A DNA stretch of 64,000 nucleotides from assembly GCA_949752745.1 (NCBI GenBank), contig OX457027.1, forward strand, positions 17,502,603 through 17,566,602, given 5' to 3'. The position numbers and the translations under genes were made by a program. Under the pieces are notes generated by a model. The model worked only from the letters and a program-made list of their open reading frames with translations, searched no databases and had not been told where the DNA came from. This stretch comes from Protula sp. h YS-2021 (lineage: Eukaryota > Annelida > Polychaeta > Sabellida > Serpulidae). Positions 1 through 15,200 of the stretch are shown piece by piece (the stretch's first letter is position 1; every line of letters begins with the position of its first letter).

Positions 1-3123
<3,123 letters not shown>

Positions 3124-3739
3124 AAAAATAACGTTAGTGTCAATGAAAGCTCGTCTGGTCTTAGGAGTTTGTCTATAAGAACCGCATGCATTCTCATATC
3201 AGTGCTTAACTTGACGAAATGAGTGTAAAATCAGTTGCAAAATGTTAAGGGGAGGGGTGTCGGGATGGAGGGAGGGTGAGGGAAGTCGAGTCTTGACATG
3301 GTATTGCTCGAAAGCGGATTCACGCAGTCGATTCCAGTCTTCTCACGGGGCTGTTGATTACTCACTGGGAGACGATTGGTGTCAAATCGCAACAGTTAAG
3401 TTACTGCGAGAGAACAACGACGAAGCTAAATCAGGAATGCATGCTAAATTCTATTAGTGTTCAGTGTCCTAAGAGCTTCGACTGAGCAGTTCTACGTGTT
3501 ATGTGAAAACCGGATATTCGTGAAAAGGAAAACCGCACCCATGCTGTGCTTGAGATCTTTCACAATTTCTTATTTTATAAAATAGAGCCAGGATGAAAAT
3601 TATTTTGGAACAGAAAATGGTCATACCACAGATTAACTTCAGATCGCCAGTTTTGTACAAACTTAAACTCGTCACTTCGGTTTTATGTCAGCGTGTTCAC
3701 ATTTACAAGTAATGCGTTTACACTGTCATTTTAATTCGT

Positions 3740-3745
3740 AATAAA
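3740..3745 (+). terminator. Candidate PSMD7 poly(A) signal AATAAA
   Basis: AATAAA lies about 620 bp after the PSMD7 stop codon and before any other gene. The interval 3124-3739 is read as 3' UTR with no other feature seen. Confidence 0.5.
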
Positions 3746-3759
3746 AAGAAACATTGGTT

Positions 3760-4840
3760 GATATGTTGTTTTATTGATCTGAAAATGTCTATCATAATCT
3801 CGTACATGAAGAACGGACATTTCGCAATTGTTTTACGATCTGTCTAAAGACCGCTGGTGGTTCAAAGGAGTGAAAGAGCGTCTGCAAAGTACTTGCTTTG
3901 AAAATTAATTTCTGGCAAATTTCTTATTTAGTACCCAAGAGTTTCCAGAGACATGGCGCCATACGATAACACGGTCAAGTTTAAGGTACACTCGAAGAAA
4001 ATGAGTATCCTTGTGTAAAACATTTAACATTATTATATATATTCTGTGAAAAAAAAAAACAACTGGGACAGTATTAACAGACATTGAAAATAATATTCCA
4101 AGCAAATATTTTTCTTTTAGCTGGTGTGAAAGAGTAGTATGTTCTTGAAGGAATTATTATGAACCATAAGACCCAGATCGTCAGTATTTTCCGGTTTTTT
4201 TTTTTTTTTGCAGAATTTCGATGAAAATTTAAAGAATACTTTTTCAGATAGAAGATCCCCTTAGGCAACTCAGTGACAATATTTGTCGCTTTCGCTGTTT
4301 TGCCTAGTATTCCTGTGTCCATTTACCGTCTTGGAATTATTGTAACTATAAATTATATTTGTACAATTGACTCCAATGATGAAAATATACCCTTTCTGCA
4401 TCAATACACAGTTGTCCATTTATCATTACATTGACGCTTCAGTTCACCGAACTACCTCATTTCAGGATGAGGTTTCCAAACAGGCCGCATGAACGACAGA
4501 TATAATTAAGGTCGATGTTTAAGAAGCCTTGAATTTTTCGAATCATGAAAGTTAGGGTTCGACTTAACACCCTTAATTCCGTCTTAGCCCTGAGCCAAAA
4601 ATTGGCCAAGTCTTAACATCCTTAACCCTGTCTTAGCTCTCCACCAAAATTGACTAAGGGCTATTCCTATTTCCTTCCGTCGGCAAACAATTCCTCCCAT
4701 CACTTCAGCAACTTAGTGGAGAAATATTTACTGCAGTTATGTTTGGTCTAGTTTTCATCAGGGTCAACAAAATTTACTTGGAAAATGGGTGAAAATCTTG
4801 TATATAATTATTCCTATACAGCGCAGTTTGTCCACACTTT
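3760..4840. other. Intergenic, no gene seen
   Basis: AT-rich sequence between PSMD7 and the satellite-like block. It has a T-rich tract near 4195-4210. No ORF with family resemblance, RNA gene or clear repeat was recognised. Confidence 0.5.
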
Positions 4841-4849
4841 GCCATTAAG

Positions 4850-6100
4850 TTTTCTTCCTTTGGTATTGCAATTCGGGGGAATTTTCAATTTTTCGGCAGC
4901 CATTTTTCAAAATGGTTTTATTCCCACTAATCGATTCGTCTCCAATTTTGTGTGAATGTTTCCTAGACGGTTCAGTCTTGAAAAATTATTTATTTATTTT
5001 TTTTTTTTGCGATCCACCACAAATTAGCGAAACGGGGGGGGGGGGGGGGGGGGCATTTTCCCCACTATTTTGATCGGACTGCCTTGAAATTTTGCACAAG
5101 TGTTCAGTGGTCTGTCCTCTCTTATAAAGCATCTTTGTTGGCGATTCACCAAAAATTGGCTAAATGGCGGGGTTGGGGGCATTTTTCTCTAGCCAATTTT
5201 CAAATAATGTTCACTAGTTACTTTTTTTGGCAATCCGCCAAAAAATAGGCTAAATGGGGCATCTGAAAAATATTAAATAGCCAATTTTCAAAATGCCTTT
5301 TCTCCCACAATTTTGACCGGATTTCTTTCCAGTTTCTATGCGATTGTTCCCTATATAATTCTCTCTTGAAAGTATACATTTTCTGTCGATCCGACAAAAA
5401 ATGGCCAAATGCGGGTGCATTTAATTTTTTGGCTAGCAATCTTCAAAATGTTCTACTCCCACAATCTGGAGCACACTACCTTTACATTTTGCACGAATGC
5501 TTATTGGGCAGACCTGTCAGGACATTTTTACACGAACCACTGAAAACTGGCCTAAAAGGGAACATTTAAAATTTTTCGTAGTCAACTTCCAAAGGTTTTT
5601 TTTTTCTCCCATAATTTGATTGGATTGCTTTCGAATTTTACACACATGTAAAATCTTTCTCTTGAAAGATTACATTTTTGGCGATCCAACAAAAATTGAC
5701 GGACATTTTTCGGTAGCCAGTTGTCAAAATGCTTCTTCTGCCACAACCTGGACAGGACTGCCTTCAAATTATGCATAAATATTCAATAGGCGGTCCTCTT
5801 TTGAAATTGGCTAAATGGGGGAGGAGGGGGGGGGGGGGGGCATTTAAAAAAATTTAATAGTAAATTTTCAAAATGCTTTTTCCGCCACAATGGTGATCGG
5901 TTTTATTCCCAATTTTTCATTATTGTTTCCTAGATGGTTCTCTCTTGAAAAAAAATAATGTCACTTCGCCAAAAATTGGGGTAAATGGGGCAATTATTAT
6001 TTTTTGGTAGCCAGTTTTCAAAATGCTTTTGCTCACACAATTTGGATCAGGTAACCTGTAAATTTTGTACGAATGTTTACTTTTTGGCAACCAGCTGAAC
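4850..6100. repeat. Degenerate tandem array, ~150-bp unit
   Basis: A phrase like TTTTCAAAATGCTTTT(C)TCCCACAA recurs near 4903, 5284, 5440, 5590, 5720, 5866 and 6013, each followed by a CTTTCAAATTTTGCACGAATGTT-like segment, a TCTCTTGAAA segment and a GGCGATCCGCCAAAAATTGGC segment. Copies are strongly diverged with indels. Two poly-G tracts (near 5035-5053 and 5828-5840) interrupt it. No coding potential is seen. Confidence 0.65.
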
Positions 6101-6262
6101 TCATTATCACAATCACATAAATCCGCTCTAGAAAATTAATATATTTGTAGTCCGGATATTAAAAAGAGCTTCTAATAAGAGTGCAAAGATATGTTGAAAT
6201 TTCACTTTATAAAAACCCTATACATGCGCTGTAACTCGATGATACATCCTGCAAGCGTGCTA

Positions 6263-7072
6263 CAGTGAAATCTCGTTAAACCGACATCGCTGGGACTGAG
6301 CAAAAACTGTCGGTTAAACGATATGTCGGTTAAAAGGTACTGGCTGTTTGAAACTCGTAAGAAAGAAAAACTGTATCCATATCATATTTTATTAATAATA
6401 TGCTATACCAAAATACATTTACAACACTACAACACAATTGCAATTGATGAAATTGCCATTCGCAAAATTGCAGTTGATTAAATTGCAATGTAAAATTTCT
6501 GCTCAAATTGCAATCAAGTGAAATGAGTAACAGACATGAAAAAGACATGTGAAGTTTAAACCGTACGAAATAATCGCTCTTTTGTGTTCTGATTAATCGA
6601 ATTCTAAAGAATCGTTTGAGCTATTGAGCAACTCTTTTTTAATGTCTGATCACAAGTTTGTTCATGTAGCATTGTTTTTTGTAATGTAACGATTACACGC
6701 AAACCCAAACATCTTTGAAATCCCGAGTAGATGTCATAGCTTTGAATGGCCTGAGTACTGACGAATAGGCTTCTGTGTGTACATAGCTTCTGTGATGTTA
6801 GTAGAAACAATGGCTCAAATGTATAACATCACAGTGAAATGACAATAGGTATAATATCGTACAAAAGGGACCTGTCAATCATCATTATTTGTCGAAAAAA
6901 GGGGCTGAAAAAAATTTGTTCAACAACAAAATTTACGTCGGACAAACGATATTTGTTGTAAACCGACGTTATATAATGGGGGTCAATGGGGTAAATCCTT
7001 CGGGACCGTGAAAACATGTCGGTTAAAACGATATGTCGGTTAAAGCGATGTCGGTTTAAATGGATTCGACTG
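6263..7072. mobile_element. Non-autonomous pogo/Tigger-like element
   Basis: Ends are CAGTGAAATCTCGTTAAACC on the left and, reverse-complemented, CAGTCGAATCCATTTAAACC on the right, each followed by GACATCGC and further GTCGGTTAAA-type subrepeats. Both ends abut TA, as expected for Tc1/mariner/pogo insertion. The 810-bp interior has no transposase ORF. Confidence 0.75.
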
Positions 7073-7178
7073 TAGTTGTAAAAGGGTTGGACTGAAATCG
7101 AATGTAAGTCAATCTGGCTAACTTCCAAGTTCGGTTAATTTTTCTCGGTCCGAAGGTCTTCAAATTAAACGTAACCGA

Positions 7179-7180
<2 letters not shown>

Positions 7181-7271
<91 letters not shown>
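7181..7271. repeat. (AT)n microsatellite, about 45 units
   Basis: An uninterrupted alternating AT run of about 90 bp. The short ORF through it is only a Tyr-Ile dipeptide repeat and is not a gene. Confidence 0.97.
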
Positions 7272-7272
<1 letters not shown>

Positions 7273-7489
7273 CCGGAAATAGCGCTAATGGCCAAAAATA
7301 AAGAAAAAATGCTCCCTTTTGATGCTATGATTTGCCATATTTTTTTCGGAATTGCCGAATTATTTCTGCAACAACAACAAAGTACTTTTTCTGTTTGGCT
7401 GGTATCTGCAGTATACAAAATAGTTTTAAGCTGTTACACCGGATAGTTCAAGCTTAGTTTAATATTTACCAATTGTGCATGTAGTATTC

Positions 7490-8990
7490 TTAAATGTCAA
7501 TGCATAATATCCACTCACTACCTCTAGCAGTAAGTTTTGGTCCTGCCATACTGGAGTTATCGCATACTTCTCGTAATACATAAAAACTCTGACCTTCACA
7601 CGAATTCGTTAATGTGAAAACCAAATAGCGCGGCCAGTGCACAACAACATCAGTGTACTCGAGCATATCAAACATTTTTTTATCAACCAGCCATTGCCGT
7701 TTGGTTTTTGTAAAGGGCCCGACAGTCCTCCCCATCCCCTCTTGTCCCTCTTTCGGTTTAGAAAATTTCATTTTGACGCTTTCCTTCTGTTTCAGAATTA
7801 TAAAACCTTCATCTAGTTTCTGAAAGGGGGTGGTACGTAACTTGACTTATGGTATCTTAATCCTCAATCTCTACATACGTGCAGGTGTTTGTCTGTTTGT
7901 TTGGTGTTTAACGCCCCGTTCACCAAGTAGGATGGGTATATTAGGACGCACTTGCTAAAGGAACAAGTGGGAAAAAAAGAAGGAAGAATGAAGAAATGGT
8001 AAAAGAAGACTTACAAAGAAAGAAATTCCGATTAGTCGCCTCTTACGCCATGCACACCTGTAGGTGTAGCAACATGGAATGTGGTAACTATAAACTGCGC
8101 TTATACTCTACGTCTTTTTTAATCCCTGTCCAGAATGCAGTCGCTGCAAACAGGTTTTAGTCTATTTTTTATACGGGTCCTTGAGACGGTCACGGACAGG
8201 CAGGTTTCACCGTCCGTCTTTTTATACGTCGCTACATGGCTAATTCCCTACTTTATTGGTGATTTTTTTTTTTGCTTACCTCGGAACGGCTCTGCATCGG
8301 CACCAACCCCCCCCCCCCCCCGCTGCCCCGCTCATTAATCTGTGTGCTATCGGACATAATCCCAACAAGTTTGAAACTGATCTGACTAGTCGGTCGAGAG
8401 TTATCCTGTTAACAAAGTCTAATGACCACAACACAAAATGACGTTGTATGAGGTCTTTTGTTGCGCTATATATACCAAACTTAATATGAACTGTTGGACA
8501 CACCCAAGACATTATCCTAACAAGTTTGAAGCTGATCCGACCCTTCATTTTGAATTTACAGTGGCGCCGCATTTTTCACATTTTGATGTCTTATGACGCT
8601 ACGAGTTGTCCAATATGCGTCACATAAATAGCATCCAAGGGAACGACCCAAGGCACAATCCCACCATTTTTGAAGCCGATCCGACTCGTCGTTCGCGAGT
8701 TATCCTGTTGACAAAGTCTAGTGTCCAAGATGTTTAAAGACGTCATATGACGTCATACGTTGCGCTATATACACCAAATACATGAAGAACTGTCGGGACC
8801 ACTCTAAAACAACGTTTCGTTCTGCTGTTTTGTTCTGTGGCGGACCAGCTCAAGGCATAATCCCACCAAGTTTGAAGCTGATACGATGCTTCGTTCAACA
8901 GTTATCCTGTCAACAAAATTCGGGTCTACAACAGACACACACTACACACACAGAATGCACAAAAACACAATGTTTCCGCTCTACGTGGGG
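7490..8990. repeat. Dispersed repeat 'Y', copy 1 (intergenic)
   Basis: Diverged similarity to 13870-15640 inside LDHD in the same order. Shared blocks include the GTTTGTTTTTTGTAAA-like segment, the ACTTGACGTCTTTTTAATCC-like segment, and about three ~190-bp subunits with GCGCTATATACACCAAA, AAGTTTGAAGCTGATCCGAC and GTTATCCTGTCAACAAAG motifs. A poly-C tract is at 8308-8321. A perfect 16-bp palindrome built from two GACGTC cores lies at 8739-8754. No protein similarity was recognised. Confidence 0.6.
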
Positions 8991-9073
8991 AAAACCTAAT
9001 GACTAGAGGATATGTCTCCTTCACACAAACAAAGTCTCAACAACCGCACTAGTTTCTAAAGGGCACCACGTTG

Positions 9074-9242
9074 TCACATAAACACTTTCCCAGGGTTCAT
9101 TAGATTTTTCGGGTCCAATGCGCCCTTCAGCTGTTTCATTGCTGCGATTCCCACATCGCCTATCTCCTTCACTAGGAATTCCCTCTTCCCCAGGCCAATG
9201 CCGTGCTCTCCCGTGCAGGTGCCATCTAACGCCAATGCTCTC
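9074..9242 (-). CDS. LDHD: LDHD terminal coding exon
   Basis: The last coding exon starts after TTACAG and completes the GA of the preceding exon to Glu. It encodes [19 protein letters not shown] and ends NPGKVFM-stop, the usual C terminus of the family. A possible minus-strand AATAAA is at 8252-8257, far downstream, so the 3' end is uncertain. Confidence 0.95.
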
Positions 9243-12200
9243 CTGTAACATTCAGAGAATTAATCAAGAAATTTGGTTCCCGCAGGGAAATCCAATACAT
9301 TGGTTTTTTTATTTTGAAAGAAGTTCGGCTAAAAATATATTTTATTCACATTTTATAAAACTATAACATTTCCGTCCCATTCGCAAATCCATATAAATTA
9401 AATCTTCACTTTTATATTTAACGATTTTTCACGAACGAGGAATAAATCGAATACAAGTATTGATATACATGTATATTACCATTACACTAAAGGACCACTT
9501 TAAAATGTTTCGCAATCGGCTACAAGGCCCCTCTGTGCACCCCCTTCTTCCTTATAAAGTGGCGCACTGCGCCCCCTCCTTCCTTACATGTAGCGCCACT
9601 CTGTGCACCCCTCCTCTTATAATGTGGCGCCCCACTGCGCCACCCTTACAACGTGGCGCCACTCTGCGCCTCCTCCCATTAAAATGTCTCGCGGCTCTAA
9701 GTTCTCTCCTCTCCCCCCCCCCCACCCGGTTAAATGTGTCGCCGCTCTGTGCCCCTCACAACGCAGGGCCGAGTTGTGCCCCCTCATCCTCGACGGTATT
9801 ACAAACGTGTGCGCGAACACATATATGATGAATTATTTAATGAACCTTTTCCGATTACGTTCAACACAGGTTACACATAAAGTCGGTTATTCACACACTA
9901 CTGAGGAACCACATGCCTTGCCTATGCATTTAAAATACATCGGGTAATATGACTGTTCCGTGGCCCGCTGAATTTCACTGGTCGGGCCGAAGTACGTGCC
10001 AAATGGTCCAAAATACGGGCCGGGTCAGAAAAAATAGATGTATAACAACAACTACGAGTACATAGCTGTACACAGACTAGGCACTCTTTGACTTGGCCAA
10101 ATTTCGTGTCTATTTCCAATGCTGCAAATGAGACTGCTTTCTATGTTTTTTTTTTTTTTTTTTTTGGTTTATTTCAGCATGTTTTTTACTCCTTATGTTT
10201 TTTACTCCTTATTTAAGCATTTCAGTGTTTGTCAAACCGGTCCCTCACAAATGACAAAATATTGTGTTTGGTACTCGAAGCCAACTTTGTCCACCCCGGC
10301 CCTTCCTAAAGTGCCAGGGAGCACATCTCACAACAATTTCGGGAGCCAAAATTTCCTAATACACAGCCCTTTACAACTTAATTTCATTTGCAATAAATCT
10401 TCTATAGAATGAGACTGAGAAATTAAAAAAAAATTAAGAACGTAGTTGTGGGTAAGAAAGTAATGCACATGTTTTACAGTAAGACAGGATATTTGCAGGA
10501 AGCACATGCGCATGCGGTCAGGAAATTCGAAGCCAGTTAATTAATTTCACTTATTAAATATTTTGAGTTGCCGAAATCACTCGCTGTATAATCTAACAGA
10601 ATGGCATATATTTGCCGAATCTTCAAATACTCACTCAGCCACGCGATTAGCAAGCGCTTTGGCCTCTTTTATTTCCTCGGGCTTTCCAGTATCAATAAGT
10701 ATAGTCGTGTGGAAGTTGCCATCACCAACGTGACCCACAATAGGCCCTACGTACAGCGAGAATGACAGAATCAGAAATCAACATATTGAAGGCCCATTGT
10801 TGACAGCCAAGATACATCAAACATATTATTGGCAAGCAGTAATTATACAGCAACCAACGTCTAAATATCTCACCGAACCGGCCTTCGTGTTTTTTTTTTT
10901 TTTTTTTTTTTTTGCTTTTTTTTTTGGGGGGGGGGGGGGGGGAGGGGGAGGGGTAGGGGTGATAGTTGTTGTTAGTTACATACAGCAAAAGGGTGTTGAC
11001 GATCACACAGGGAATATCCATGCTATGTACATATATATATAGAATTACATTCTGCGATCTTCCATGTCATGGCTTTTTATGATAAACCTACTGTTTAGCA
11101 GGTATGACGAGGCCGGTTTTTCCGATTATAAAATGCCAGGTAAGTCGGATATTGCTGACCCTGACACAGTTTAATAGCTCCAAACAAACCTATGTTTGTG
11201 CTGTTTCCAGTATTAGTCTAAAGATAATTTATTCAAAGACAAAGAAACATAAAGCACTAATATTAAAATAAATAAACAAGAAGAAAAAACAAATCCGAAA
11301 CAATAACAGGTAATTGACGGCGACCAACGTAGTGATACGAACACAGTGCAACTTTTCACAGGCGAGCCTTTTGCACACCCACAGACGGCGCTGATATTGG
11401 GACTTTCGGATATGCTGACAAACACACTGGCGTCAATGAGTCTTTCAAATTGTCAGAGAGATGTACTCTGAACTCACACACAGCTGTGTCACAACACTAA
11501 GCTGTAGTTACTACGGATATCAGGAGTATCCCTATATGTATCGTGTCACTACGTCAGTTGAGTAAATAGCTCGTTAGTAGCAGTCACCTAGGCTTGTGGG
11601 ATGGGCTTACAGGAGACTTGCACTCGTAAATCTCCCCCCCCCCCCTGGACTAACTATATTCCACTCACTCTGCAATTCTTGTAGCGAGGTATTTAGCTTC
11701 TCTCATCTCTGATTGGTTATTTGGATCAACCAATATAATCGAGTGGAAATTTCCATCTCCAACATGACCTACTATGGGACCTGCATAAAAGTCAAAACAG
11801 AATACGCTTTATAAGATTTTTTCACTTGAATACGCTTATGTGTTGGTTGCCAAGGACGCTGCAATTCCTTGCTACGGGAAGCGCTGCAAATGGACATAAC
11901 GACCGGAGCAACATAGTGTCACAGCACATGACGTCACAAATGACACATACAATCCATAAAAACAATTGCAGGGATAATCCTGGTCGGCGCCATGGCGCAT
12001 CGATTTTCTATACGAGGCACGCGATTTTCGCAAATGGCATACAAGACTTTGAGCATGCGCCGCAACTGTCCAAAATGCGATTGTTTAGTTAGTGGCTGTT
12101 TGCATTCGCTCTTTTATAACAATGTTTAAAAATCAGTCGTGTATTACCAATAAATAGTACGAACCGCTATAGCGTGTGTTTCATTACGGCAGGCATTAGC

Positions 12201-15200
12201 AGACTCTCCCCAAAAATGATGGCGCACCATAGCTGGAAAATGGCGCGTCTTTTTTTTTTCTTTTGGCCGTGCGCCTTTGGTAAATGCCGCTATATTTCAA
12301 GAATTGTCCCTGTAATTGGCTTTATGCGCAACACAATTATGTGGCACTTCAAAAACATTAAAACACTCAAAGAAAATTCTCTTTTGCCATGAAAGAAGGC
12401 AAATTATATATCGAACTGGAACAGAAACCTTTACGAGGCTGGGATTAATTTAATGACTTGAAGCTCACTTTAGCCACTGAAACCATAAATGCAAATCCCG
12501 TTTTCATGTGTTTTTTATTTATTAACTCCGTAGAGGGGTTTGGAATCTAAAAATACGTTCAAAATCGCTCCAAATTTAACGGTTTCCTCTCATTTTTTTT
12601 GTATATGTAACCTTGACCCATGGTCAAGGTCAAAATTTTATTCTATATTATACATAAACCGCAAACTGTTACCACAGAGGGGATTGATCGAAAATGAGGT
12701 CAAAATCGCTCTAACGGTTTGCGAGATAACACGTCACTTGACCGTAGACCTAGAAAATGTGGGTCAATGTTCAGATCCCGAAGTTGCAGTGCAAGAATGA
12801 TGTCACAACATCCAACGGTTCCCAGATTACACTTTCCCAAATAACGTCCCAAATGACCTTTGACCTGGAAAACGTAGGTGAAAGTTCAAAGCAAGAAGTC
12901 ACCCTAATGTTGTAACCCCGTAGAGAAGATGGAGTCCAAAAATGAGGTCAAAATCGCTCTATTTCTAATGGTTACACAGATAACACACCTCGCGTGACCG
13001 GTTACCTCGAAAATGAAGTCCAAGATCAGATCACGACGTTACCCTTACTGTAATGTGAGATAATGGTGAAGCCTGGAAACGAGGTCAAATACTCTAATGG
13101 TTTCCCAGATAACACAGGTTGAAAATCTAGGTCAAAGTCCAGATCACGAGTTACCTTTATGTAGTTGTAGAAGGGATGAAATGAGGTTAAAAAACTCTAA
13201 TGTAAACGAAAAAGGATATGAGTGTACTTCGCTTGTAGGTCATTTTACCACGAGATTATGGGAATTTCCCTGGTATTATTATGCCTGGATCGGGTTCTAA
13301 AAATAAGCTATCACGCTTCTCAGATGTCTACTATATCTTTTAAAATTTTACCATTGCTCTCTACGACTCTTTTCCAATATTTTATGGCTGTGTAAAGAGC
13401 TACCAAGCCCGGATCACCTGCGTTTTCCTGGAAATAAAGGCCAGAACCAAATTTAGATGAAAACTGCACCTTCAGGCTTGTTTTGGCAGCAGGTCGTGAT
13501 AAACTGCCACACAGCTTTTTTTCGATTTTAAAACGTCATATAAGTTCGGTGCTGGTTAATCTGTAGCAGTTTACTAGCTCCCAACTACTTGTTAATCCTG
13601 TGTCCAGTGTTATTCTAAAGACAATTTATTCAATGATAAATAAACAGAAAACACAGTTATTAAAATAAATAAACACACACAAAAAAAGCAAAGAAACAAT
13701 AACAGGTAAATTGACGCCGACCAACCTAGTGATACGAACACAGTGCAACTTTTCACAGGCCAGCCTTTTGCACAACCACAGACGCGGTTGATATTCAGAC
13801 TTTCGGTTATGAGAAGCTAAGAAACACATTGGTGTGAATGGGTCTTTCAAACTACAGCGACCGGTACAAACCAACATCAGTGTGTCCGAACACGTTAAAC
13901 ACTTTTATTAGCCAGCTACGTCCCGTTTGTTTTTTGTAAAAAAAAATAAATGCACCACCCCCACCCTACCATCCTTTTCCTCTGATTGCTCTGCCTTAGG
14001 TTTACAAAGTTTAATTGTAACAATTTTGTACCATTTCAAATTATCAGACTTTTTATCTTCTATAAATATATCTGAATACGTATATATGATTTGCTCAGAA
14101 GTTACCAAACCTTTATCTCATTCCTAAGATGTCCCTGAGATGTCCCGTTCTCATAACCTGACTGGTGGGTATTTTAATCCGCTGTCGGGTGGGCATCTTA
14201 ATCCTTAATTTCTATATACGTATAAATACAAGTTAAGCAGTGCGACATGTGGTCACTTTAAACTGGGATTATACTTGACGTCTTTTTAATCCGGGTCTGG
14301 AAGGTGGTCAGCACAGAGGTTTTACCGCCAGGCGTCTTTTTTTATAATCCAGGTCACGATTGCCATATATGGAATAATTCGGCGGTGAACACGGTTTTCT
14401 TGTCAGCCGGGTAAAATCAATAGACAGTCCTGCAGAGGCGTTCAAACACGACCATAACAGAAAAATCCCATAGAAAATGCTGTGTCATGCTATGTCCGGC
14501 CAGCCAACTTATGAACTGGTTAAAAAAGGTACCACCTACCCTCTCAGTCTCCCTGCTGCTCATCAAACCCCACTCGCTCACGTGCTCACCTCGGAAAGGC
14601 TCTGCATTCCTCTCACTACCCCCTTACTTCTTACCGAATCTCCCTGCACCAAAACTTGTATCAGAAGCTGCTTACGCCCGAGTTTGCAATCACGTTATGG
14701 TGTTATGTGGCATCACGCATTGTCCAATACGCGCCAGCTACAATAGCAACTGGCAGTCTAACTCAAGGAATACGGCATAAGTTGAAATTTTCGCCAGGAA
14801 TTAATTTTCGCTATTTTCGCATGGCACAGGAAATTCGCGAGCATTAATTCCGGCGCAAAGTTATGCCAAATATTAGATAAAATTTTATGCAATAAATATC
14901 TTGCAAATGTTTATCACCTTCCATAATATCCATTGTGTATGGTCCCATGTACACTTCCAGCAGAGTGACCTTCCCCCCCCCCCCCCCTTCCCCGGAATTC
15001 ATGGGAGAATCGGTTGAGGCGCGATGTTTGCATGAAGCCTTGCATCAACTACTACAGCATCCAGCAGTCCCACCCAAGTGATGACCCCACCAAGTTTTAC
15101 CCCACTCATCACTCGAGAGTAGTCGTGTCAAGGAAGCCAAGTGTCCACAACACGTTTTGACATCACATGACGTCATGCGCTGCGCTATACGCGCCAAATA

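Noticed and set aside
7056..7418. 120-residue minus-strand ORF
   Set aside because: It is an (AT)n microsatellite read as Tyr-Ile repeats, with no family resemblance at either end.
7490..7771. 93-residue minus-strand ORF
   Set aside because: Lies in repeat Y, no recognisable domain, and the matching region in the other Y copy is not open.
9460..9947. Pro/Cys-rich ORFs of 122 and 114 residues
   Set aside because: They come from a GC-rich minisatellite in an LDHD intron; no domain and overlapping open frames.
10722..11042. ORFs on both strands with poly-Phe/poly-Gly or poly-Lys/poly-Pro
   Set aside because: Homopolymer T and G runs. The minus-strand one overlaps real LDHD exon C in the wrong frame.
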